Positions 1 to 8,037 of a stretch of DNA of 64,000 nucleotides are shown one piece after another. Made by a program: the position numbers and the translations under genes. How positions within the stretch are numbered: position 1 is the first letter of the stretch; each line of letters starts with the position of its first letter. A model generated the notes under the pieces. It was not told the origin of the DNA. It made no database searches and was given only the letters and a program-made list of their open reading frames with translations. Origin of the DNA: Flavobacterium azooxidireducens (lineage in GTDB: Bacteria > Bacteroidota > Bacteroidia > Flavobacteriales > Flavobacteriaceae); assembly GCF_023195775.1 (NCBI RefSeq), contig NZ_CP096205.1, positions 1 to 64,000 on the forward strand, written 5' to 3'.

Positions 1-1428
1 ATGAGCAAAACTGCGGAATCGGTATGGGAGAACTGTCTATCATTTATAAAGGACAATATTCAGGAGCAAGCTTACAAAACTTGGTTCGAACCGATTAAGT
101 CAGTGGAACTCACAGACAATGCTTTATACATTCAAGTACCAAGCAAATTTTTCTATGAATGGTTAGAGGAACACTATGTAAAATTACTTAAAGTGGCCTT
201 GACCAAAGAACTTGGAAAAAACGCAAAGTTACTGTATAAAATTAAAATGGAAAACACTTACGGCAATAAACAACCGTTTACGGAACAATTGCCAAGTGCC
301 CATCGTAGTCCGGTTAAACCACAAGACGTAGACGCTCCCTTTAAAAACCTAAGTCCAGAACTTAAAAACCCTTTTGTAATTCCGGGAATCCGTAATTTAA
401 AAATCGAATCACAATTAAATGCCAATTACAGCTTTGATAACTTTTTAGAAGGAGATTCAAACCGATTAGCCCGTTCTGCCGGTATGGCGGTGGCCAACAA
501 GCCGGGTGGGACTTCTTTTAATCCATTATTAATTTTTGGTGGTGTTGGTTTAGGAAAAACACACTTAGCTCATGCAATTGGCGTAGAAATCAAAGATAAA
601 TATCCGGATAAAACGGTTTTATATATTTCTGCTGAAGTTTTCACACAACAATATATAGATTCGGTTAAGAAGAATACTCGAAATGATTTCATTCATTTTT
701 ATCAATTAATTGATGTGTTGATTATTGATGATGTGCAGTTCTTATCAGGAAAATCAGGAACGCAAGATGTATTTTTTCATATCTTTAACTTCTTACATCA
801 AAACGGAAAACAGGTTATTTTAACCTCAGACAAAGCTCCGGTTGACATGCAGGATATTGAACAACGATTGTTGTCTCGTTTCAAATGGGGATTATCAGCA
901 GAATTGCACCAACCTGATTATGAAACACGAATTTCAATCCTAAAAAATATTTTATATCGTGATGGTGTAGAAATGCCTGACGAAATTATAGAATATGTTG
1001 CTCGTAATATTAAATCAAATGTAAGAGAATTAGAAGGTGCTATCATCTCTTTAATTGCTCAATCTTCTTTCAATAAAAAAGAAGTTACCTTAGAATTAGC
1101 AAAAGGAGTTGTTGAGAAATTCGTTAAAAATGTAAAAAGAGAAATCTCTATCGATTATATTCAGAAAGTAGTTTCCGATTATTTTCAATTAGACATTGAT
1201 ACATTGCAATCCAAAACCAGAAAACGTCACGTGGTGCAAGCCAGACAATTAGCGATGTTTTTTGCTAAAAAATTCACGAAGGCTTCTTTAGCAAATATTG
1301 GTTCTCAAATTGGCGATCGCGATCACGCAACCGTTTTACACGCATGCAAAACCGTTGACAATTTGGTTACTACAGATAAACAGTTTAGAAAATTTGTGGA
1401 AGATATTCACAAAAAACTTTCCTTATAA
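1..1428 (+). CDS. dnaA: Chromosomal replication initiator DnaA
   Basis: DnaA binds the replication origin, melts it with ATP and loads the replicative helicase. The 475 residues have the family's normal length and layout: N-terminal helicase-interaction domain (about 1-90), linker, AAA+ domain with Walker A GGVGLGKT at 180-187 and Walker B IIDDVQ at 241-246, and a C-terminal DNA-binding domain with the DnaA signature RDHATVLHACK near 440. The window starts exactly at the ATG, as is common when a circular chromosome is numbered from dnaA, so its promoter and any upstream origin lie outside. A strong hairpin follows the stop. Identity is essentially certain. Confidence 0.98.
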   Translation: MSKTAESVWENCLSFIKDNIQEQAYKTWFEPIKSVELTDNALYIQVPSKFFYEWLEEHYVKLLKVALTKELGKNAKLLYKIKMENTYGNKQPFTEQLPSAHRSPVKPQDVDAPFKNLSPELKNPFVIPGIRNLKIESQLNANYSFDNFLEGDSNRLARSAGMAVANKPGGTSFNPLLIFGGVGLGKTHLAHAIGVEIKDKYPDKTVLYISAEVFTQQYIDSVKKNTRNDFIHFYQLIDVLIIDDVQFLSGKSGTQDVFFHIFNFLHQNGKQVILTSDKAPVDMQDIEQRLLSRFKWGLSAELHQPDYETRISILKNILYRDGVEMPDEIIEYVARNIKSNVRELEGAIISLIAQSSFNKKEVTLELAKGVVEKFVKNVKREISIDYIQKVVSDYFQLDIDTLQSKTRKRHVVQARQLAMFFAKKFTKASLANIGSQIGDRDHATVLHACKTVDNLVTTDKQFRKFVEDIHKKLSL

Positions 1429-1430
1429 AA

Positions 1431-1477
1431 AAAATAATTTCAGTATTCTTACTACCTTTGAATACTGAAATTATTTT
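1431..1477 (+). terminator. Hairpin terminator after dnaA
   Basis: A perfect 18-bp inverted repeat has arms at 1431-1448 and 1460-1477 around an 11-base loop. It begins three bases after the dnaA stop. The stem is A+T-rich, with an A run before and a T run inside the right arm, so it could act on either strand. The next gene's possible TTG start at 1458 lies inside this hairpin, which favours the later ATG. Confidence 0.7.
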
Positions 1478-1493
1478 TAAAGTATCTACATTT

Positions 1494-1958
1494 ATGCCTA
1501 CTAGAATTTTAATGGTTTGTTTGGGAAACATTTGCCGTTCGCCATTGGCAGAAGGCATTTTGGCCTCTAAACTTCCCAAAAATGACTTTTTAGTTGATTC
1601 CGCCGGAACGGGTCATTGGCATGTTGGCAATCCACCTGATAAAAGATCTATACTCACGGCAGAAAAAAACGGAATTGATATCACCAATCAACGTGGGAAA
1701 TTATTCAAACCTTCTTTTTTTAAAGAATATGATTATATTTATGTAATGGACACGAATAATTATGCCGATGTAATTAAAATGGCAAAAAATGAGGATGAGA
1801 AAATGAAAGTTCAACTCATTTTAGATGAACTTTTTCCCGGTGAAAATGTCGATGTTCCAGATCCATACCACGGTATTCAAAGTAATTTTGATCAGGTTTT
1901 TGAAATGTTAGACGAGGCTTGTGATAGCATTGCGAATAAGCTTTTAGAAAAGAAATAA
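1494..1958 (+). CDS. Low-molecular-weight protein-tyrosine phosphatase
   Basis: A 154-residue cytoplasmic phosphatase that removes phosphate from protein tyrosines. The N-terminal P-loop CLGNICRS (C9 nucleophile, R15) matches the family C-x5-R-S signature, and the DPYH motif near the C-terminus supplies the general acid. The frame is open from a TTG at 1458, but that codon lies inside the dnaA hairpin and would put a non-family extension before the P-loop. ATG 1494 is therefore chosen. It is followed after one base by a methyltransferase gene. Such phosphatases can act on BY-kinases such as the Wzc-like protein at 37.7-40.1 kb, but a functional link here is only inference. Confidence 0.93.
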   Translation: MPTRILMVCLGNICRSPLAEGILASKLPKNDFLVDSAGTGHWHVGNPPDKRSILTAEKNGIDITNQRGKLFKPSFFKEYDYIYVMDTNNYADVIKMAKNEDEKMKVQLILDELFPGENVDVPDPYHGIQSNFDQVFEMLDEACDSIANKLLEKK

Positions 1959-1959
1959 T

Positions 1960-2682
1960 ATGAAACCCATCACTTTTTTAGGAAAACTATATTTAATTCC
2001 AACCACTTTAGGTGAAGTTGCTCCTGATGATGTGCTGCCGCAAACTGTAAAAAGAGCAATAGATTTCATCAATGATTATGTGGTGGAAAACGAAAAAACT
2101 GCACGTAAATTCATCAAATCGATCAATCCTGAAAAAGTGCAAGCAAATCTCAGAATTAATGTATTGAATAAGCACACCGAGATTTCAGAACACAACGTAA
2201 TGATTAAACCGTGTTTAGAAGGAAGAAATGTGGGTTTAATGAGTGAAGCAGGTTGCCCAGGTGTTGCCGATCCGGGAGCTGTAATTGTAAAATTAGCTCA
2301 CGAAAAAGGAATTCAAGTAGTGCCTTTGGTTGGACCATCTTCTATCCTACTCGCTTTAATGGGTTCCGGAATGAACGGACAAAGTTTTGCCTTCAATGGC
2401 TATTTGCCAATTGATAAAAGTGAAAAGAAATCAGCCTTAAAAAATTTGGAAAGATTATCGTTCGAAAAAAATCAGGCTCAGCTATTTATTGAAACTCCTT
2501 ATCGTAACAACAAATTATTAGAAGATATTTTGCAATCGCTTCAAAATTCTACTCGACTTTGTATTGCAACGGATATTACTTTACCAACCGAATTCATTAA
2601 AACACTTTCTATAAACGACTGGAAAAAAACAAAGGTCGATTTACACAACCGACCTACTATTTTTATTATACAAAAATCGTAG
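1960..2682 (+). CDS. RsmI-like SAM-dependent methyltransferase (tetrapyrrole methylase family)
   Basis: A 240-residue protein of the tetrapyrrole/RsmI methylase fold. The SEAGCPGVADPG loop at 95-106 corresponds to the SAM-binding SDAGTPLISDPG loop of RsmI, and the ETPYRN motif resembles RsmI's ESPHR. RsmI 2'-O-methylates C1402 of 16S rRNA. This copy is shorter than usual, and its N-terminus (LYLIPTTLGE rather than LYVVATPIGN) differs. It may be the Bacteroidota paralogue rather than RsmI itself, so no symbol is given. It starts one base after the phosphatase stop and is probably co-transcribed with it. The family call is firm; the substrate is unknown. Confidence 0.85.
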   Translation: MKPITFLGKLYLIPTTLGEVAPDDVLPQTVKRAIDFINDYVVENEKTARKFIKSINPEKVQANLRINVLNKHTEISEHNVMIKPCLEGRNVGLMSEAGCPGVADPGAVIVKLAHEKGIQVVPLVGPSSILLALMGSGMNGQSFAFNGYLPIDKSEKKSALKNLERLSFEKNQAQLFIETPYRNNKLLEDILQSLQNSTRLCIATDITLPTEFIKTLSINDWKKTKVDLHNRPTIFIIQKS

Positions 2683-2839
2683 AAAGTCCTTTTTTATTCG
2701 ACACATATGAAAAAGAATCAAGTATAGAAGATAATTTTAAATTATGATAAAAATATTCGAGTATGAAAGATTATTTCAGCAAATTTTAAGCAAATCTAAT
2801 TTAAATACCTACAACCTTGTAAGTTTCAAAAAATCTTGA

Positions 2840-4129
2840 TTAGCGTCTAAAAACATCCCTAAATTGATATAAAAGACGTTCGATTAATCTTAAATCTTCT
2901 GTAATGATGTCTGCTGTTCCAGACATTTCTTGTTGAAAGTTGATTTGTTTTTGATATGAAGTTTGCAAACCATCGGGTAAAGAAATATCAAGCAATAAAT
3001 TACCTTCCTTGTCTGGAATTAACGAAATTGATTTTACTTTCCCTGTTATAATTCCAAATTCTCTGTCGGGATAATTGGCTAATCTGATTTGAACTTCCTG
3101 ATTAATTTTTAATTTTCCTGAATTTTGAGCAGGTGCCTTTACTTTTCCAACAAAATTTTTATGAGTTGTAGGAATAATAGAAAACACATTATCACCAATA
3201 TTTACAAATTGATTTTCTGACCAAACTTGCAAAAAGGTTACTTCACCTGCTATTGTGGATCGCAAAACATATGCTTGCTCCCAATCTGAAATTGATTTTT
3301 TGAGTTGATTAAAGGCTTGGATTGTATTTCGGTAAAGGTTGATATCATCTTTTGATTTATTTACTTGAGTATTTTGACTATTTTTATTCAAATCATTGAT
3401 GGATGATTTTGTTTGAGAAATTTGTGAAGATAGATTTCTGATATTTTTCTCCTGTTGCAGGTAATCAATATTTTTGGTTTCCCATTCTTGTGCTGAAATC
3501 ACGCCTTTTTGATGCAACAATTTAAAACGTTCTAATTCTTTCTTTTTTAAACTTAATTCAGTTTGACCAATTTCTTTTTGTTCTAATAACAATTGTAAAC
3601 GTTCTTTGAGTTGTTTCGATTCATATTGTTGAGCGTTTCCATCAATAGAATAGGGTTTTAAATCTTTATATTGGATGTAGTTCAAATATTCTTTCTCTAA
3701 TAAAGCAAAAGCAGTTTCGATATTTCCTAATTGCAAAGGAGGAAGATTTTCAAAAGGAAACGAAAGACCATCAGCATTTATTTTCACCGAATCAATATGA
3801 GCTTTCAATAAAAAAACATCTTTATAATTAGCCGTATTTTCAATAACCGCAAGCGGGGTATTCTTTTCTATCTTCTGACGGTCAGTAATTAGAATTTTCT
3901 CAATCCTTCCTGAACTATTTGCTACTAACTTTTCCGGTGGAAGTGTTGTAGTTACAATGATGTCAGTTTTTATAATATCTGGATATTTAACTAACCACGA
4001 GACTAAAAATAACGAAAGTAGCAGTGCTAAAATAACGAGATTTCCCCATCGAATCATCCAATGAGGTATTCGTGTTAAGATTTCTTGTACTTCCTCGCTT
4101 CTTAATTCTATTTCTTTATAGTCAGGCAT
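2840..4129 (-). CDS. HlyD-family membrane fusion protein of the peptide exporter
   Basis: This 429-residue periplasmic adaptor would join the ABC exporter encoded directly upstream to an outer-membrane channel. It has a short cytoplasmic N-terminus and one membrane segment at about 29-51. A barrel/lipoyl-like half follows (LVANSSGRIEKILITD near 68), then a long coiled-coil hairpin of Gln, Glu and Lys-rich repeats (about 110-280). The second lipoyl half and a C-terminal beta-barrel follow (VGKVKAPAQNSGKLK onward). Its ATG lies one base after the exporter stop, so it is the last gene of the minus-strand peptide operon. No TolC-like gene is nearby; a shared outer-membrane channel is presumed. 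Confidence 0.9.
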   Translation of the reverse strand: MPDYKEIELRSEEVQEILTRIPHWMIRWGNLVILALLLSLFLVSWLVKYPDIIKTDIIVTTTLPPEKLVANSSGRIEKILITDRQKIEKNTPLAVIENTANYKDVFLLKAHIDSVKINADGLSFPFENLPPLQLGNIETAFALLEKEYLNYIQYKDLKPYSIDGNAQQYESKQLKERLQLLLEQKEIGQTELSLKKKELERFKLLHQKGVISAQEWETKNIDYLQQEKNIRNLSSQISQTKSSINDLNKNSQNTQVNKSKDDINLYRNTIQAFNQLKKSISDWEQAYVLRSTIAGEVTFLQVWSENQFVNIGDNVFSIIPTTHKNFVGKVKAPAQNSGKLKINQEVQIRLANYPDREFGIITGKVKSISLIPDKEGNLLLDISLPDGLQTSYQKQINFQQEMSGTADIITEDLRLIERLLYQFRDVFRR

Positions 4130-4130
4130 A

Positions 4131-6323
4131 TTAATTTCCTAATTGAAGTTGATTTTTAACTAATTCATAATAATTTCCTTTGAGAGAAATCAACTCTTTA
4201 TGCGTTCCAGTTTCAATGATTTTTCCTTTATCTAAAACCACAATTTGGTCTGCATTCATTACGGTACTCAATCGATGAGCTATAATTACGACGGTTTTGT
4301 TTTTGAAAAATGAATCTAATTTTTCAATGATTTCCTTCTCATTATTAGCATCCAAAGCACTGGTAGCTTCGTCAAAAAACAACATCTCCGGGTTTTTATA
4401 AACAGCTCTTGCGATGAGTAATCGTTGTTTTTGACCTGTACTCATTCCAATTCCTTCTGCTCCAATTTTTGTGTTGTAACCCAATGGTAAACTGTCAATA
4501 AATGATTTTATATTCGCTACATCACTCGCATATTGCAGTCTTTTTTTATCAATAACGTCAACTCCAATAGCTATATTTCCAGCGATTGTATCGTTAAAAA
4601 TATAACCTTCCTGCATCACGGTACCGATGTGACTTCGCCAAGTTTTTTGGGAAATAGTATTCAAATTAAAGTTTGCATAATTAATTTCACCTGAAATAGG
4701 TTCATAAAACTTTAAAAGCAGTTTCATGAGCGTTGTTTTACCACTTCCACTCACGCCTACAATGGCTGTGACTTTGTTTGCGGGAATCGTTAGAATAAGA
4801 TTCTCCAATACTTGAGTATCTGAACCGGTATAGCGAAAAGTAACATCTTTTAAAACAATGTCTGCATTTTCAGGGATTTCAGTTACTTGCTTTTCACTAT
4901 TTGCCGTTTCATCTTCTTTATCATGTATCTCAGACAATCGAACAAGTGATATTTTGGCATCTTGCACTTCGCGAATAAAATTTATAAGCTGAACAATTGG
5001 TCCGTTTAGATTTCCAACAATTGCGGTAATGGCCATCATCATCCCTAAGGTAATTTGACCGTCTATGACCAATTTAGCAGATAGAAAAATGATAATGATA
5101 TTTTTAAGTTCATTTATAAAATTGGAACCAATGTTTTGCGTTTGCTCCAACACTAAACTCTTCATCGAAACTTTAAATAATCGTGCTTGAACATATTCCC
5201 AGCCCCAACGTTTTTGTTTTTCGGCATTGTGCAATTTGATTTCTTGCATTCCGTTAATGAGTTCAATTACTTTGCTTTGCTCTTGGCTTACCTCGGCAAA
5301 ACGTTTATAATCTAGCGTTTCTCTTCTTTTTAAAAATAAAATAATCCACAAAAAATAGAAAAAACTTCCGATGAAAAAAACAGCAAATATTTTTAAATTA
5401 TAATATGCCAAAACACCGCCCATGATAATCATATTCACAACCGAAAATAAAACGTTGAGTGATGAATTGGTTAGAATTCGTTCGATTCGGTTGTGATCGT
5501 TGATCCGTTGCATAATATCTCCGGTCATTCTCACATCAAAAAAAGAAATGGGTAAGTTCATTAATTTGATAAAAAAGTCAGATATCAAAGAAATATTTAT
5601 ACGAGTTGATAAGTGCAATAAAATCCAACTTCTAATAAATTCTAAAGCCGTTTTACCAAAAAATAAAACCAACTGAGCGATTAAAACCAAATAAATAAAA
5701 TGTATATTTTGATTTTGAATTCCAACATCTACTACACTTTGAGTAAGAAACGGAAAAATTAGCTGCAATAAACTACCCGCTAACAATCCAATAGCCAATT
5801 GAATCAGAAAAGATTTGTATTTAAAAACATATTGGAATAAAAATTGAAATCCAAAGGATTTATTTTCTTCTTTTTCAAACGATTCTTGATAAAACTTTGG
5901 TGTAGTTTCTAATAGCAAGGCAATACCTTCTTCGGTGGTTGTAGTGGCATTATTTCCAATCCAGCATTTTAAAAAATCTTCTTGGTTATATTCAATTAAT
6001 CCGTGGGCAGGATCAGAGATAAAATAGTTGCTTTTTTTTATTTTATAAAGTACTACATAATGATTGTTATTCCAATGAAGTATGCAAGGTAATGGAGCCT
6101 CTTTAAGTTTTTCTAAGGATACTTTTACACCTAATGTTCTAAAGCCTATTTGTTCTGCTGCTTCACTTAATAACAACAAATTGCTTCCTTCTCTGGTAGT
6201 TTCAGAAAGTTGACGTAATGTTTGGATATTAATTGTTTTGCCATAATGCTTGGCGATTATTTTTAGGCAGGTGGGACCGCAGTCTTTTGAGTCGGGTTGT
6301 TTGTAAAAGGGAAAGTTTGACAT
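4131..6323 (-). CDS. Peptidase-containing ABC transporter (C39 peptidase, bacteriocin-type exporter)
   Basis: This 730-residue inner-membrane exporter should cut the leader from a double-glycine-type peptide and export the core. It has an N-terminal C39 peptidase with C15 in DCGPTC, H88 in NNNHYVVL and D104 in SDPAHG, so all catalytic residues are present. About six membrane segments follow (roughly 165-440), then an ATPase domain with Walker A GVSGSGKTT, signature MSTGQKQRL, Walker B LFFDEATSAL and the H-loop AHRLS. It lies between a thioredoxin gene (5 bases) and the HlyD gene (1 base). The four-cysteine peptide encoded at 7703-7933 is its natural substrate candidate. Confidence 0.95.
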   Translation of the reverse strand: MSNFPFYKQPDSKDCGPTCLKIIAKHYGKTINIQTLRQLSETTREGSNLLLLSEAAEQIGFRTLGVKVSLEKLKEAPLPCILHWNNNHYVVLYKIKKSNYFISDPAHGLIEYNQEDFLKCWIGNNATTTTEEGIALLLETTPKFYQESFEKEENKSFGFQFLFQYVFKYKSFLIQLAIGLLAGSLLQLIFPFLTQSVVDVGIQNQNIHFIYLVLIAQLVLFFGKTALEFIRSWILLHLSTRINISLISDFFIKLMNLPISFFDVRMTGDIMQRINDHNRIERILTNSSLNVLFSVVNMIIMGGVLAYYNLKIFAVFFIGSFFYFLWIILFLKRRETLDYKRFAEVSQEQSKVIELINGMQEIKLHNAEKQKRWGWEYVQARLFKVSMKSLVLEQTQNIGSNFINELKNIIIIFLSAKLVIDGQITLGMMMAITAIVGNLNGPIVQLINFIREVQDAKISLVRLSEIHDKEDETANSEKQVTEIPENADIVLKDVTFRYTGSDTQVLENLILTIPANKVTAIVGVSGSGKTTLMKLLLKFYEPISGEINYANFNLNTISQKTWRSHIGTVMQEGYIFNDTIAGNIAIGVDVIDKKRLQYASDVANIKSFIDSLPLGYNTKIGAEGIGMSTGQKQRLLIARAVYKNPEMLFFDEATSALDANNEKEIIEKLDSFFKNKTVVIIAHRLSTVMNADQIVVLDKGKIIETGTHKELISLKGNYYELVKNQLQLGN

Positions 6324-6328
6324 TAAAA

Positions 6329-6838
6329 TTATTCTGCTAGATATTTGTTTATCTCTTTGTATAACTTTTCTCTTTCCGATGGTCGTGGTGCATCAGAATT
6401 TACCAACTCACCCTTTTTATTATAAATCAAATAAAATGGGATTTCGTTTTTAGGTTTAATTTTTTTAAATAACTCATCCTTTTCAATTTCAATTATATAA
6501 TAATTTCTATCAGACTCAATGATACCGTCTTTTTTTATTGCTTTTTCACAATCTTCCTTGTTTAAGTCCATGGTTATATATAAAAATATAACATCTTCCG
6601 GAGGATATTCTTTCTTAATCTCTTTCATTTTTTTTATCTCCTTTCTACAAGGAGCACACCAACTTGCCCAAAAATCAACATAGATAACTTTTCCTTCATA
6701 CTTTTTTAGAATCGAGCTATATGTTTCCTTAGGCTTAAATGATGGATCTATTTGTGCATAATTAACATTATGAACAAAAAGTAAAAAAATAATTATTCTA
6801 AATACATTTGAAAGTAAAAGTTTTTTTGTAAAATCCAT
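6329..6838 (-). CDS. Secreted TlpA-like thioredoxin
   Basis: A 169-residue thioredoxin-fold protein with a signal sequence (hydrophobic segment at about 14-28, ending NVNYAQ) and the active site WASWCAPC (C61, C64), as in TlpA/ResA thiol-disulfide reductases. It probably works in the periplasm. Its start overlaps the end of the preceding gene by 46 bases, which suggests translational coupling. In this operon it could reduce or isomerise disulfides in the cysteine-containing peptide, balancing the oxidising VKOR fusion; that role is inferred from context. Confidence 0.88.
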   Translation of the reverse strand: MDFTKKLLLSNVFRIIIFLLFVHNVNYAQIDPSFKPKETYSSILKKYEGKVIYVDFWASWCAPCRKEIKKMKEIKKEYPPEDVIFLYITMDLNKEDCEKAIKKDGIIESDRNYYIIEIEKDELFKKIKPKNEIPFYLIYNKKGELVNSDAPRPSEREKLYKEINKYLAE

Positions 6839-7671
6839 TCTAATTTATTTGAGTTATATATAAATGATTTATGCTTTTCATTCCTTTTTCTTTTTGTGCT
6901 AACAGATGGAACTGCCGATATTATTCCTTCTCTTGTGGATATAAACTGTTGTGGATAATCAGCATCATCCAATGTCTCAAAAACAATAAAAACCCCCTTT
7001 TTAGGAACAGAAATATCAAGATTTTCAACATCCAGTGTAAACCAATTATTCTTATTATAATCATTTCTCAATATTCCAAAATCATATAAAAGCTGATCTG
7101 GTAAATAATAATTATCATCAGTTGTGAATAATTTTAATCTAAAAGGGAGGTATTTTAAATTTTTAGCTCCGTATAAATCAATAAGCTTTATTTTAATTCT
7201 TCTAATTTTAGTTAGACTTAAAGAGTCTTTAATATCTAGTTTATTTGGTTTAATTAGATTAGCTATTTTAGTATTATGCGACAAATTAACATGATAAGGT
7301 AATGGATTTATATTTAATCTTTGCTTCTGTTTTTGATTTAAAACAACTTCATCTAGTGAAACTGTTTTAGGCCATAAATAAATTACATTATTGTAGTTTT
7401 TTAAATTCTGCTTTTCAATACAAACCTTTATGAAGCTAACATGTGAAAAACAAATCTTATCATAATCTTTTATAGATGAAATATTAAATATTCCATCTTT
7501 ATCATTGTTAAAAACTTTAATTGTATCTAGATTCTTTAGAAAAACAATATTTACATCATATAAAAGTTCTTCATTCACTTTATTTAAAATTTTATAGTTT
7601 TCAGTTTGAGAATAAACTATAAGGGCACAAAAAAAAAGTAATAGAGAAAATAGAGGTTTTCTATTTTTCAA
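6793..7671 (-). CDS. Secreted protein with carboxypeptidase-regulatory-like N-terminus, unknown role
   Basis: A 292-residue protein if started at TTG 7671, giving a clean signal peptide (KNRKPLFSLLLFFCALIVYSQ). The frame is open to a GTG at 7716, but that lies inside the peptide precursor gene and would put 15 polar residues before the signal. After the signal comes a short beta-rich region resembling the carboxypeptidase-regulatory-like domains of Bacteroidota surface proteins (VSLDEVVL is typical of their end). The remaining about 180 residues have no motif I recognise. It sits between precursor and thioredoxin, so a role in maturation, export or immunity is possible but unproven. Confidence 0.65.
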   Translation of the reverse strand: MKNRKPLFSLLLFFCALIVYSQTENYKILNKVNEELLYDVNIVFLKNLDTIKVFNNDKDGIFNISSIKDYDKICFSHVSFIKVCIEKQNLKNYNNVIYLWPKTVSLDEVVLNQKQKQRLNINPLPYHVNLSHNTKIANLIKPNKLDIKDSLSLTKIRRIKIKLIDLYGAKNLKYLPFRLKLFTTDDNYYLPDQLLYDFGILRNDYNKNNWFTLDVENLDISVPKKGVFIVFETLDDADYPQQFISTREGIISAVPSVSTKRKRNEKHKSFIYNSNKLEWILQKNFYFQMYLE

Positions 7672-7680
7672 AAAACCTCT
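7652..7680 (-). terminator. Hairpin just after the peptide precursor gene, candidate attenuator
   Basis: A perfect 9-bp inverted repeat has arms at 7652-7660 and 7672-7680 around an 11-base loop. Read on the minus strand, a T-rich tract including a run of nine T follows about 15 bases later. It lies 23 bases after the precursor stop, and its loop contains the TTG proposed as the next gene's start. It could reduce read-through so the peptide is made in excess of the export proteins. Confidence 0.4.
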
Positions 7681-7702
7681 ATTTATTAAAGAACTAAAAT
7701 TA

Positions 7703-7933
7703 TTAACCCCAAACACTACAACCTCCCCATCCAGTTACCTCTCCAATTCCAATACCCAAAAAAGTTCTAGTACATGTCCATTCACAAGAATAACCAACAG
7801 CTTCTCCACCACTGTAAATTATTTGTTCATTCCCAGTTAATGTACAATTTCTTCTTCCGCTTCCTTCAATCTTTTTTAATTCAGTTTTATTCAAAACTGT
7901 AACCCCTTCTAAATTCAAAATTGATTTTTTCAT
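7703..7933 (-). CDS. Gly-Ser-type leader peptide precursor with four cysteines (bacteriocin-like)
   Basis: A 76-residue peptide. Its N-terminal part (MKKSILNLEG...LNKTELKKIEGSG) has the LxxxELKxIxG(G/S/A) form of double-glycine leaders of Bacteroidota secreted peptides, with likely C39 cleavage after G24-S25. The core of about 50 residues is Gly- and Trp-rich with C30, C50, C54 and C72, enough for two disulfides. It lies between a disulfide-forming VKOR fusion and the exporter genes, which supports it as the secreted product. It could be a bacteriocin or a signalling peptide. The core matches no family I recognise. Confidence 0.8.
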   Translation of the reverse strand: MKKSILNLEGVTVLNKTELKKIEGSGRRNCTLTGNEQIIYSGGEAVGYSCEWTCTRTFLGIGIGEVTGWGGCSVWG

Positions 7934-8037
7934 AATCTAATAATTATTTATTTAAATTTTTCCTCAATCCTTTAAAGTCAGTTGAGTTTCTGACTACTCT
8001 TGCAAGAATATTTTTATCTAATGGTTTTTGATTATTT

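Noticed and set aside
1458..1493. Upstream TTG start for the tyrosine phosphatase
   Set aside because: It lies inside the dnaA hairpin and adds residues not typical before the P-loop; ATG 1494 is used.
6950..6958. A perfect DnaA box (TTATCCACA on the minus strand)
   Set aside because: It is a single copy inside a coding region, 7 kb from dnaA, with no cluster or unwinding region; chance is the simpler explanation.
7672..7716. GTG 7716 as start of the secreted protein after the precursor
   Set aside because: It would overlap the precursor gene and bury the signal peptide behind 15 residues; TTG 7671 gives a normal signal sequence.
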